Notes under the pieces: generated by a model
What the model saw: the letters and a program-made list of their open reading frames with translations, nothing else
Database searches by the model: none
What the model was told of the DNA's origin: nothing
From: Luteimonas suaedae
GTDB lineage: Bacteria > Pseudomonadota > Gammaproteobacteria > Xanthomonadales > Xanthomonadaceae
DNA length: 64,000 nucleotides
Assembly: GCF_008312895.1 (NCBI RefSeq)
Contig: NZ_VSSP01000014.1
Span: 33,118-97,117, forward strand
Direction: 5' to 3'
Shown here: piece after piece, positions 10,848-18,600 of the stretch
Layout: the number at the start of each line of letters is the position of its first letter
Numbering within the stretch: position 1 is the first letter of the stretch
Program-made: the position numbers and the translations under genes

Positions 10848-11503
10848 TGGCGAGGATCAACCTGCTGCCGTGGCGCGCCGAGCGCCGCAAGCAGCGACAG
10901 AAAGAATTCGGCGTCATGCTCGCCTTTGCCGCCGTGGTCGGCGTGCTGGCGTGGTTCCTGGTGAACACGTACTACAACGGCCAGATCGAAGGCCAGCAGG
11001 CGCGCAATGCCTACCTCGATCAGCAGATCGCCCAGGTCGACGAGAAGATCAAGGAGATCGACGAACTCGACCGACAGCGCGCCCGGTTGCTGGCGCGCAA
11101 GGAAGTGATCGAGGAGCTGCAGGCCAGCCGCTCGCAGATGGTGCACCTGTTCGACTCGCTGGTCCGCACGATTCCAGACGGCGTCATGCTGACCACGCTC
11201 AAGCAGGAAGGCCAGAAGCTCACCCTGGAAGGTCGGGCGCAGTCCAACGCCCGGGTCAGCACCTACATGCGCAACCTGGAGGGCTCCGGCTGGATGACCC
11301 GTCCCGACCTGTCGATCATCGAGGCCAAGGCGGCCGATGGTGCGGCGTTCAACCCGGGCCTGCCCTACCAGTTCCGTCTGTCGGTGACCCTGGCCAGCCC
11401 GAATGCGGCGGCCGAGGGTGAGGAAGGTGTCGACGGCGACGTGGACAGCGAAGCCGGTGAAGCCGCCGATACCACCGCAGCCGCAGAAGGAGCCGCCTCG
11501 TGA
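10847..11503 (+). CDS. pilN: Type IV pilus assembly protein PilN
   Basis: Bitopic inner-membrane protein of the pilus alignment complex. It begins MARINLLPWR, the conserved PilM-binding INLLPWR motif (residues 3-10), followed by one membrane helix (about 25-43) and a periplasmic coiled-coil plus ferredoxin-like domain that pairs with PilO. The C-terminal 30 residues are acidic and alanine-rich (GEEGVDGDVDSEAGEAADTT) and look disordered. 218 residues. It overlaps both neighbours. Confidence 0.96.
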
Positions 11504-12159
11504 GCCAGAAACGCAAGGTGTCGCTGCGCGAGCTCGACTTCAACAATGCCGGCTCCTGGCCGCGCGAGTACAAGATCGGCTTCTGCGTCCTGCTCGGGCT
11601 GCTGATCTTCGGATTGCTGTGGTGGCTGTTCGTGCGCGACAAACTCGGCCAGCTCGAGGGGCTCGAGCGGCAGGAAACCGAGAAGCGCGCCGAGTTCGAG
11701 ACCAAGCAGGGCCGCGCCGCCAACCTCGAGCCGCTCAAGCAACAGCTGGCGCAGATGGAGCAGCAGCTGCAGCAGATGCTGCGACAGCTGCCCAGCCGCA
11801 CCGAGATGCCCGACCTGATCGTCGATATTTCCCAGACCGCAATCGCCACCGGCATCCAGAACGAGCTGTTCCAGCCTGGTCCGGAAACGCCCAAGGAGTT
11901 CTACGCCGAGAAGCCGATCGCGCTGCGCATGCAGGGCTCCTACCACCAGTTCGGTGCGTTCGTCAGCGGCGTGGCCTCGCTGCCACGCGTGGTGATCATG
12001 ACCATGCACGACATCTCGCTGCAGCCGCGCGGCGGCGGCGCAATCCGCCCGGGCGCCAACCTGGAACTGGCGGGCACGGTGAAGACCTACCGCTATCTCG
12101 ACGAAGAGGAAACGGCCGAGCAGGAAGCGGCGGCGACCGACGCCGGGGGAGGGCACTGA
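11500..12159 (+). CDS. pilO: Type IV pilus assembly protein PilO
   Basis: Inner-membrane partner of PilN. It has a short cytoplasmic tail, one membrane helix (about 27-45, FCVLLGLLIFGLLWWLFV), a periplasmic coiled coil (about 50-105, rich in E/Q/L) and a C-terminal ferredoxin-like domain. 219 residues. Starts with GTG overlapping the pilN stop by four bases. Together PilM-N-O-P form the bridge between the motor and the PilQ secretin. Confidence 0.95.
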   Translation: MSQKRKVSLRELDFNNAGSWPREYKIGFCVLLGLLIFGLLWWLFVRDKLGQLEGLERQETEKRAEFETKQGRAANLEPLKQQLAQMEQQLQQMLRQLPSRTEMPDLIVDISQTAIATGIQNELFQPGPETPKEFYAEKPIALRMQGSYHQFGAFVSGVASLPRVVIMTMHDISLQPRGGGAIRPGANLELAGTVKTYRYLDEEETAEQEAAATDAGGGH

Positions 12160-12160
12160 C

Positions 12161-12700
12161 ATGCGCATGAGTCGAAACACAATGCGCGGCATGGTCGCGG
12201 CGGCGCTCGCGGTGGCGCTGGCCGGTTGCGGCCGCGACATCACCAGCACCCCCGGTGACGCACCGAATCTCGAGGAGTGGGTGGCCAACGTGCGTGCGCA
12301 ACCGGCGCCGCCGCTCGATCCGTTGCCGGTGATGCAGCAGTTCGAAACCTTCGAATATGCGGCACAGGGACTGCGTGACCCCTTCAGCGACGCCTTCACC
12401 TCGGACGCCGGCGGCAGCGGGCCGCGCCCGGACTCCGACCGGCGCAAGCAGCCGCTGGAGGAATTCCCGCTTGACAGCCTGGACATGGTCGGCACCATCG
12501 GCCAGGGTGGTGGCCTGGTCGGACTGGTCATGGCCCCCGACAAGGTGACCCACCGCGTCCGGGCCGGCGACTACATGGGCCAGAGCGACGGTCGCATCAC
12601 CTCGATCGCCGAGGATCGCATCGAACTCGTTGAACTTGTGCCGGATGGCGCGGGCGGCTGGCTGGAACGCCCGGCGTCGGTTGCGCTCGAAAACAATTGA
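12161..12700 (+). CDS. pilP: Type IV pilus lipoprotein PilP
   Basis: Periplasmic lipoprotein anchored in the inner membrane that connects the PilN/PilO dimer to PilQ. The signal peptide ends with lipobox LAGC (lipidated C23). The C-terminal beta-sandwich domain (about 95-179) contains MVGTIGQGGGLVGLVMAPD and VRAGDYMGQSDGRI, typical of PilP. 179 residues. One base separates it from pilO, and its stop lies 11 bases before the pilQ start. Confidence 0.95.
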   Translation: MRMSRNTMRGMVAAALAVALAGCGRDITSTPGDAPNLEEWVANVRAQPAPPLDPLPVMQQFETFEYAAQGLRDPFSDAFTSDAGGSGPRPDSDRRKQPLEEFPLDSLDMVGTIGQGGGLVGLVMAPDKVTHRVRAGDYMGQSDGRITSIAEDRIELVELVPDGAGGWLERPASVALENN

Positions 12701-12711
12701 TTAGGGGAAGG

Positions 12712-14652
12712 ATGATGATCGTTAGCAACGCGCAAGGCCCGCAATCGACGCGACGTGTCCTGCCGATCCGCACTGCCGCGCTCGGACTGGTGGCGGGCCT
12801 GCTGGCCGCCACCGCCGGCGTGCATGCCGCGCAGCCTGCGACCCTCGCGCCGTATGTCGCAATGGCGCAGGCGGCGCCGATCTCGGCCAACGATCCCGCC
12901 AAGCAGATTCCCGGCGCGGTCGCGGTCGACAAGATCGATTTCAAGCGCGGCGAGGGCGGCTCCGGCAAGCTGATCCTGCGCTTCGACGGCGAAGGCGCGG
13001 CCCCCGACATGAGCACCCAGGGCAGCAGCGTGGTGGTCGACGTCGGCAACGCCAACCTGCCGGCGTCGCTGCAGCGGCCGCTCAACGTGACCGACTTCGC
13101 CACGCCGGTGCAGCGCATCGACGCGATGCAGAACGGCACCGGCACCCGGATCGTGCTCAGCGCGCAGGGCGCGTTCGAGCCCATGGCCTACCAGAGCGGT
13201 CGCGAGTACATCGTCGAGCTGGTGCCGCGGGCGGCGCAGGCACAGCGCGCGGTCGGTGCGGCTGATACTGCCGTCGCGGCGAGCCAGGCGTCGGCCACGG
13301 CCCCGGGCGAGCGCGCCTACAGCGGCCGGCCGGTGACGTTCAACTTCCAGGACGTGCCGGTACGCACGGTGCTGCAGCTGATCGCCGAGGAGTCGAACCT
13401 CAATATCGTCGCCTCCGACACGGTGCAGGGCAACGTCACCCTGCGCCTGATCAACGTGCCGTGGGACCAGGCGCTGGACATCGTGCTGCAGGCCAAGTCG
13501 CTGGACAAGCGCAGCAGCGGCAACGTTGTCTGGGTGGCGCCACAGTCGGAGATCGCCAAGTTCGAGCAGGACAAGGCGGATGCGCGCCTGGCGATCGAGG
13601 AGCGCGCGGAGATGGTCACCGAGTACATCCCGATCAGCTACGGCAACGCCGAGGACATCGCGGGGTTGCTGACCGACGAGAGCAAGACCAGTTCGGGCGG
13701 CGGCGGCGGTGGTGGTGGCGCCAGCAACAACCGCGGCTTCCTGTCCTCGCGTGGCAGCCTGAGCTTCGACCGCCGCACCAACACCTTGCTGGCCATCGAT
13801 ATCCCGCAGCGCGTGGCGGAGATCAAGCGGCTGGTGATGATGCTCGACAAGCCGGTCGACCAGGTGATCATCGAGGCGCGGATCGTGATCGCTAACGAGT
13901 CGTTCGCGCGCGACCTTGGCGCTCGGTTCGGCGTCCGCGGCGTGAAGGACCGGCTGATCGCCTCCGGTTCGATTGACGCAAATCAAGGCCTCATCAAGAA
14001 TGCGGCCGAGGCCGAGCCAGGCGATTTCGTCGCGTGGGGCGACAATGCGTTGAACAACGACTTCAGCATCCGCAATCTCAATCCCGGTTCGATCGCCTTC
14101 ACCATCCTCGGCAACACCATCGACTGGGACCTCGAGCTGCAGGCCCTGCAGCAGGAGCAACGCGGCGAGGTGATCTCCAATCCGCGCATCGTCACCAGCA
14201 ATCAGAGGGAAGCGGTGATCAAGCAGGGTCGCGAGGTGGGCTACCTGACGGTCACCGGCGGCCAGAGCAACAACGTGCCGACCGTGCAGTTCAAGGAGGC
14301 GCTGCTGGAGCTGACGGTCACGCCGACCATCACCAACGACGGCCGCGTGTTCCTGGCCATGAACGTGAAGAAGGACGAGATCGAGGACATGACCGAGATC
14401 GTCGGTATCGGCGAGATCCCGAACCTCGCCAGGCGCGAGATCACCACCGCGGTGCTGATTGAGGACGGCCAGACCGTGGTCATCGGCGGCGTGTACGAGT
14501 TCAGCGAGCGCAGCTCGATGTCCAAGGTGCCGTTTCTGGGCGACCTGCCGATCCTGGGCAACCTGTTCAGGACCAAGGGCCGCTCCAAGGCCAAGGCCGA
14601 GTTGTTGATCTTCGTCACCCCGCGCGTGCTGCGGGTGGCACAGCGATCATAA
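12712..14652 (+). CDS. pilQ: Type IV pilus secretin PilQ
   Basis: Outer-membrane secretin through which the pilus passes. After a signal peptide (cleavage near AAQP, about residue 36) come an AMIN domain, the N0 domain (VTFNFQDVPVRTVLQLIAEESNLNIV), an N1 domain interrupted by a poly-glycine loop (SSGGGGGGGGASNN), and the secretin domain ending VPFLGDLPILGNLF and ELLIFVTPRVL. Start ATG at 12712 follows ggggaagg; 646 residues. The gene is complete and in frame, but a second, diverged and broken copy of its 3' end lies at 15676-15933, so this 3' end may have been replaced by recombination. Confidence 0.96.
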   Translation: MMIVSNAQGPQSTRRVLPIRTAALGLVAGLLAATAGVHAAQPATLAPYVAMAQAAPISANDPAKQIPGAVAVDKIDFKRGEGGSGKLILRFDGEGAAPDMSTQGSSVVVDVGNANLPASLQRPLNVTDFATPVQRIDAMQNGTGTRIVLSAQGAFEPMAYQSGREYIVELVPRAAQAQRAVGAADTAVAASQASATAPGERAYSGRPVTFNFQDVPVRTVLQLIAEESNLNIVASDTVQGNVTLRLINVPWDQALDIVLQAKSLDKRSSGNVVWVAPQSEIAKFEQDKADARLAIEERAEMVTEYIPISYGNAEDIAGLLTDESKTSSGGGGGGGGASNNRGFLSSRGSLSFDRRTNTLLAIDIPQRVAEIKRLVMMLDKPVDQVIIEARIVIANESFARDLGARFGVRGVKDRLIASGSIDANQGLIKNAAEAEPGDFVAWGDNALNNDFSIRNLNPGSIAFTILGNTIDWDLELQALQQEQRGEVISNPRIVTSNQREAVIKQGREVGYLTVTGGQSNNVPTVQFKEALLELTVTPTITNDGRVFLAMNVKKDEIEDMTEIVGIGEIPNLARREITTAVLIEDGQTVVIGGVYEFSERSSMSKVPFLGDLPILGNLFRTKGRSKAKAELLIFVTPRVLRVAQRS

Positions 14653-14698
14653 AAATTTCCTCCGCCGTAGATAATTCATCGTGAAAAGGAAATCCAAT

Positions 14699-15616
14699 AT
14701 GAAAAATATAACGGTTGTGTTGTTTGCGGCATGGATTTTTACAGGTCCTCTTCATGCTGAAGATGGGTTATATCCAGCTACGGAAGGTTTCGAGGCAAAA
14801 GCAGTGTCTTGCACGACAGGGTCTTGGAGCGCTTATCCGGGGGGATATATTGCAAGCAAACGCTGCGATGGCAAAAACGTCGCGGGCGTGGGAACCGCGT
14901 TGACTGCTGCTCAAGCTAACGCGGTAGAGTTTGGTGAAGTTGGAGCGTTGGGGGGGAGATACTGCAATTACCCAGCGATTAGCCCGAAAGCTGGCGGGTA
15001 TCTTGTTACCTTTTCCTGTCAGCCGCAATTGTCGAGAGAAATTAGTGGGCTAGGTCAAACGTTGACTGATGCAGGAATAAATGCAGCCGGATTTGGTGAG
15101 GTCAACGCGTTAGGTGGGCGTAGCTGCAAGCTATACGATTCGGACGTTAAAGATTTTCCGGGTGGGTTTGTCGCGACATTCCAGTGCGCTGGATCGGTCC
15201 ATCTACCTATCAGCGGGGTGGGGGCGAATTTGACCGACGCTGGTAAAAACGCACTAGGTTTTGCCCGTGTTGAAGCGGAAGGTGGACATCGTTGCACTTC
15301 GTACACGTCTTACGTTGAGTACTTTCCTGGTGGGTATCTGATTAAGTTCTCATGCCCCGGCGCAACTCGAGTGAACGTGAGTGGCGTTGGGACTACCTCA
15401 TCTGACGCTGCCGCCAATGCGCTCGATTTTGCTATGTATGAAGCAATGGGTGGGCGCGAATGTGAAGCCTATTCCTCTGGTGTTAAAATAGTTGCCGGTG
15501 GATACGAAGTACGCTTTTCTTGTGGTTCAGGCACAGTCACAGGATATGGTAGTACTGCAACTAAGGCCGGCCAGGATGCTTTTGTGAAGGCGCTCGCTAA
15601 CTGGCCAATTAACTAA
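14699..15616 (+). CDS. Secreted cysteine-rich repeat protein, function unknown
   Basis: Not recognised. 305 residues with a clean signal peptide (cleavage near LHA-ED, residue 20). The mature part is five repeats of about 51-56 residues, each with one cysteine pair: C38/C56, C89/C107, C143/C163, C199/C219, C255/C275. The repeat reads roughly GVGxxLTDAGxNAxxF...ALGGRxC...FPGGYxxxFxC. Ten cysteines at regular spacing suggest five disulfide-bonded modules in the periplasm or outside. Its DNA is much richer in A+T (29 of 60 bases G+C in the line from 14761) than its neighbours and codon use differs, so it was probably acquired. Start ATG at 14699 has aaaggaaa upstream. It lies between two pilQ 3' ends. 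Confidence 0.85.
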   Translation: MKNITVVLFAAWIFTGPLHAEDGLYPATEGFEAKAVSCTTGSWSAYPGGYIASKRCDGKNVAGVGTALTAAQANAVEFGEVGALGGRYCNYPAISPKAGGYLVTFSCQPQLSREISGLGQTLTDAGINAAGFGEVNALGGRSCKLYDSDVKDFPGGFVATFQCAGSVHLPISGVGANLTDAGKNALGFARVEAEGGHRCTSYTSYVEYFPGGYLIKFSCPGATRVNVSGVGTTSSDAAANALDFAMYEAMGGRECEAYSSGVKIVAGGYEVRFSCGSGTVTGYGSTATKAGQDAFVKALANWPIN

Positions 15617-15630
15617 GAACTTGAAAATGT

Positions 15631-15662
15631 GGCCTAGGCGTTGCGCGCGCAACGCCTAGGCC
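15631..15662. repeat. Perfect 32-bp palindrome
   Basis: ggcctaggcgttgcgc followed directly by its exact complement, with no spacer. It lies 15 bases after the stop of the secreted repeat protein and 13 before the pilQ remnant. There is no T tract, so it is not a standard terminator; it could be a bidirectional stem-loop or a trace of the recombination that placed the insert. Confidence 0.8.
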
Positions 15663-15675
15663 GCATATCCTGAAT

Positions 15676-15933
15676 ATGAACGTGAAGGACGAGATCGAGG
15701 ACTTCACCGAAATTGGCGGCTTCGCGGTGCGGTGCCCAATCTCGCCCGCGAGATCACTACCGCGGTGCTGATCGACGACGGTCTACGAGTTCCAGGACCA
15801 GCAGACGATATCGAAGGTGCCGTTCCTCGGCGACATCCCCTGTTCAAGACCCGCGGCAAGTCCAATAGCAAGGCCGAGCTGCTGATCTTCGTCACCCCCG
15901 AAGGTGCTGCGGGTGGCACAGCGCGCCAACTGA
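15676..15933 (+). pseudogene. Decayed second copy of the pilQ 3' end
   Basis: Read across frames this matches PilQ from NVKKDEIEDMTEI to the C-terminus: NVKDEIEDFTEI, then NLAREITTAVLIDDG, VYEFQDQQTISKVPFLGDIP, LFKTRGKSNSKAELLIFVTPE and VLRVAQRAN-stop. At least two small deletions (the QTVVIGG and ILGNL segments) and several frameshifts make it non-functional. It differs from the intact 3' end at many residues (EFSERSSMSKVPFLGDLP versus EFQDQQTISKVPFLGDIP), so it is not a recent exact duplication. The operon-type terminator follows this copy rather than the intact gene, suggesting the remnant is the original end. Confidence 0.85.
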
Positions 15934-15955
15934 GCGCGGGGCGCTGAAATGACAC

Positions 15956-15990
15956 GATGACGGGGCCCTGAAGGGCCCCGTCATCGTTTT
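15956..15990 (+). terminator. Strong terminator at the end of the pil region
   Basis: Perfect 13-bp stem gatgacggggccc / gggccccgtcatc with a tgaa loop followed by gtttt. It lies 22 bases after the stop codon of the pilQ remnant and about 1.3 kb after the functional pilQ, so it probably was the original terminator of pilMNOPQ. Confidence 0.92.
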
Positions 15991-16105
15991 GGAAGCCCGA
16001 CGGCCGGCGCTGCGAACGCAGCCATGAACCTCCGCGACCGGTTTCGGTCAAACTGCGCCTGACGCACGCCGCGTCGCCGTTCACAGGATCATCGTTCACA
16101 CCACT

Positions 16106-17104
16106 ATGGATATCCCTGCCCGCAACGACGAGGTGTCGCGCCTGCATGACGCCTTCTGCGCCCTGCGCGACGATCTGTCTGCCGAGATCGTCGGTCAGCA
16201 GGCGCTGATCGAGCGGCTGCTGATCGCGCTGCTCGCCGATGGCCACCTGCTGGTCGAAGGCGCGCCAGGCCTGGCCAAGACCAGTGCGATCCGCGCGCTG
16301 GCGGCGCGCCTGGAGGCCGATTTCGCCCGCGTCCAGTTCACGCCCGACCTGCTGCCCGCGGACCTGACCGGCACCGAGGTCTGGCGCCCGCAGGATGGCC
16401 GCTTCGAGTTCCAGCCCGGGCCGATCTTCCATCCGCTGCTGCTGGCCGACGAGATCAACCGGGCACCGGCCAAGGTGCAGTCGGCGCTGCTCGAGGCGAT
16501 GGGCGAGCGCCAGGTGACGGTGGGGCGGCACACGTATCCGTTGCCGCCGCTGTTCCTGGTGATGGCGACGCAGAACCCGATCGAGCAGGAGGGTACGTTC
16601 CCCTTGCCCGAGGCGCAGCTCGATCGCTTCCTGATGTACGTGCGGATCGGCTATCCCGATGTGTCCGCCGAAACCGAAATCCTGCGGCTGGCACGCGAGC
16701 GTGCCCGCGCCACTTTGCAGGCGACCGAGGCGGTTCCGAGGCAGCTACCGCTCGGTGATGTCTTCGCCGCGCGTGCGGCGGTGCTCGACCTGCACCTGGC
16801 GCCGCAGCTGGAGCGCTATCTGATCGAACTGGTGCTGGCCTCGCGCGACGCGGCGCGTTACGACGCGGCGCTGGCGCGACGGATCGCCTGGGGCGCCAGC
16901 CCACGCGGATCGATCGCGCTGGAGCGCTGCGCGCGCGCGCGCGCTTGGCTGGCTGGCCGCGACTACGTCACCCCCGAGGACGTGCGCGAGGTGGCCCCCG
17001 ACGTGCTGCGCCACCGCGTGCTGCCCAGCTACGAGGCGACGGCGGAAGGTTGGGACGGCGAGCGGCTGGTGGCGGAGCTGCTGGAGAAGGTGCCGGTGCC
17101 TTGA
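16106..17104 (+). CDS. moxR: MoxR-family AAA+ ATPase
   Basis: Chaperone-like AAA+ ATPase that heads the Bat operon; relatives help mature VWA-domain proteins with metal or envelope roles. 332 residues with Walker A-like VEGAPGLAKTSAI (about 50-62), Walker B LLADEINRAPAKVQSALLEAM, sensor 1 MATQNPIEQEGTFPLPEAQLDRF, and a C-terminal helical lid. It is followed by DUF58, DUF4381, two VWA genes and BatD, the usual order. A signal-free cytoplasmic protein. Confidence 0.95.
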   Translation: MDIPARNDEVSRLHDAFCALRDDLSAEIVGQQALIERLLIALLADGHLLVEGAPGLAKTSAIRALAARLEADFARVQFTPDLLPADLTGTEVWRPQDGRFEFQPGPIFHPLLLADEINRAPAKVQSALLEAMGERQVTVGRHTYPLPPLFLVMATQNPIEQEGTFPLPEAQLDRFLMYVRIGYPDVSAETEILRLARERARATLQATEAVPRQLPLGDVFAARAAVLDLHLAPQLERYLIELVLASRDAARYDAALARRIAWGASPRGSIALERCARARAWLAGRDYVTPEDVREVAPDVLRHRVLPSYEATAEGWDGERLVAELLEKVPVP

Positions 17105-17109
17105 GGGCG

Positions 17110-17257
17110 GTGATTGGTGATTCGTGATTCGCAAGAGCACGAAACGGCAAAGGGTCCACAGATGAAGATCGCGTTTGCCAGGACGGGAAGAACGGAGCTC
17201 GCCGCTTCTCGCGAGGCCGAGGCTTTTTCGAATCACGAATCACGAATCACCAATCAC
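17110..17257. repeat. MITE-like inverted-repeat element in the bat operon
   Basis: A 148-base segment bounded by a perfect 22-base inverted repeat: arm gtgattggtgattcgtgatt(cg) at 17110-17131 and its complement at 17236-17257. The arms are built of short direct repeats (gtgattc units). It starts six bases after the moxR stop and runs into the DUF58 frame, providing its apparent N-terminal extension. No transposase is encoded. Confidence 0.8.
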
Positions 17258-18151
17258 GACTTCAATCACGGCATCCGGCCCTCGCTCGCCGAGCTGGTCG
17301 CGCTGCGGGCGATGGCGGCTGCGCGGCGCGTGCCGCGGCGGGGCCGCCACGGGGCCTCCGGTCCGGCGCCGTCGGCGTTGCGCGGGCGCGGCATGGAGTA
17401 CGCCGAATCGCGCGAGTACGCGCCGGGCGATGATGCACGACACATCGACTGGCGGTTGACCGCGCGCAGCGGTCGTCCGCATACCAAGCTCTACCAGGCC
17501 GAGCGCGAGCGCCTGACCCTGATCGTCGCCGACACCGCGCCGGCGCTGTACTTCGGCACCCGCGTGCGCTTCAAGTCGGTGCAGGCGGCGCGCGCCGGCG
17601 CGATCGGCGCCTGGGCCGCGGTGCGCGACGGCGATCGGATCGCGGCGCTGCGGGGTAGCGCCGCCGAGGCGCCGGTGCCGCCCGCCGCCGGTCCGCGCGG
17701 CGCCCTGCGCGTGCTGGACGCGCTGGTGCGCTGGTACGCGCAACCTCCCGGCGATGATGCCGGACTCGATGTCGCGCTCGGCCATGCCGGCAGGCTGCTG
17801 CGCCCGGGTTCGCGGCTGCTGGTGCTGGCCGACCCGGCCAGCATCGCCACCGTTCCCGCACGCCGTTGGCCGGCGCTGGCGATGCACGGCGAGGTGGTCG
17901 TGCTGCTGCTGACCGACCCGCTCGAGAGTGATCCGCCGCGCGCGTCGTTGCCGTTCCGCAGCGGACAGCAACGGATTGAACTCGATCTGGGTATCGCCGC
18001 GCAGCGGCAGCGCTGGCGCAACGCCTTCGAAGCGCCGTTGCGTACCGCGCTGGCGACCTTGCCCACGCGCGGTGTGCGCGTGCAGGCGCTGTCGGCCGAT
18101 GACGCCAGCGATGCCTGGCTGCCGATGTTCTCAACACGGGGAACGGCGTGA
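17162..18151 (+). CDS. DUF58 domain protein of the Bat operon
   Basis: DUF58 proteins pair with MoxR ATPases and VWA proteins in envelope stress or cell-surface functions. The conserved core starts at GIRPSLAELVALRAM and includes the DUF58 hallmark GMEYAESREYAPGDDARHIDWRLTARSG, with no N-terminal membrane segment. The native start seems lost: the roughly 30 residues before the core are encoded by the inverted-repeat element at 17110-17257. In-frame starts available are ATG 17162 (chosen, 329 residues) or one near 17114, both inside the element. The stop overlaps the next gene by four bases (GTGA). Confidence 0.85.
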   Translation: MKIAFARTGRTELAASREAEAFSNHESRITNHDFNHGIRPSLAELVALRAMAAARRVPRRGRHGASGPAPSALRGRGMEYAESREYAPGDDARHIDWRLTARSGRPHTKLYQAERERLTLIVADTAPALYFGTRVRFKSVQAARAGAIGAWAAVRDGDRIAALRGSAAEAPVPPAAGPRGALRVLDALVRWYAQPPGDDAGLDVALGHAGRLLRPGSRLLVLADPASIATVPARRWPALAMHGEVVVLLLTDPLESDPPRASLPFRSGQQRIELDLGIAAQRQRWRNAFEAPLRTALATLPTRGVRVQALSADDASDAWLPMFSTRGTA

Positions 18152-18600
18152 GCGCGCTGGTGCTGCGCGACATCCACGAACCGCCGGCGCCATCGTGGTG
18201 GCCACCCGCCCCCGGCTGGTGGCTGCTGGCGGCACTGCTGCTGGTGATCGTCGCGGCGCTACTGTGGGCCTATTGGCGTCGGCGCCAGCGCCGGCAGGAG
18301 ATGGAGCGCCTGTTCGACGCCACGGTCGACGGTGCGCCCACGCCGGCCGCTGCCGTCGCCGCGATCTCCGAATTGCTGCGCCGCGCCGCGCGGGGGCGCG
18401 AGCCGGGAGCAGAGGCGCTGGACGGAGACGCATGGCTGCGCTTGCTCGATCGCGGCGCGAAACAGGCCGCGTTCGATGGCGAGACGGGCCGGCTGCTGCT
18501 GGAAGGCGGCTATCGCCGTGACGTCGACGCCACACAGCTGGCGCGCCTGCGTACGGTCGCGCGGGCGCGGTTTCTCGAGTGGACCACGGGTCGGCCATGA
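18148..18600 (+). CDS. DUF4381 domain membrane protein
   Basis: 150 residues with one N-terminal membrane helix (about 24-46, GWWLLAALLLVIVAALLWAYW) after a proline/tryptophan-rich start, and a cytoplasmic helical domain. This is the usual small membrane member of moxR-bat operons. It overlaps DUF58 upstream and the VWA gene downstream by four bases each, so the operon is tightly coupled. Confidence 0.9.
   Translation: MSALVLRDIHEPPAPSWWPPAPGWWLLAALLLVIVAALLWAYWRRRQRRQEMERLFDATVDGAPTPAAAVAAISELLRRAARGREPGAEALDGDAWLRLLDRGAKQAAFDGETGRLLLEGGYRRDVDATQLARLRTVARARFLEWTTGRP

Noticed and set aside
14653..15955. Integrative element with its own integrase at pilQ
   Set aside because: The replaced gene end looks like that of an integrated element, but no integrase or exact att repeat is present in the insert; only the recombination scar is claimed.
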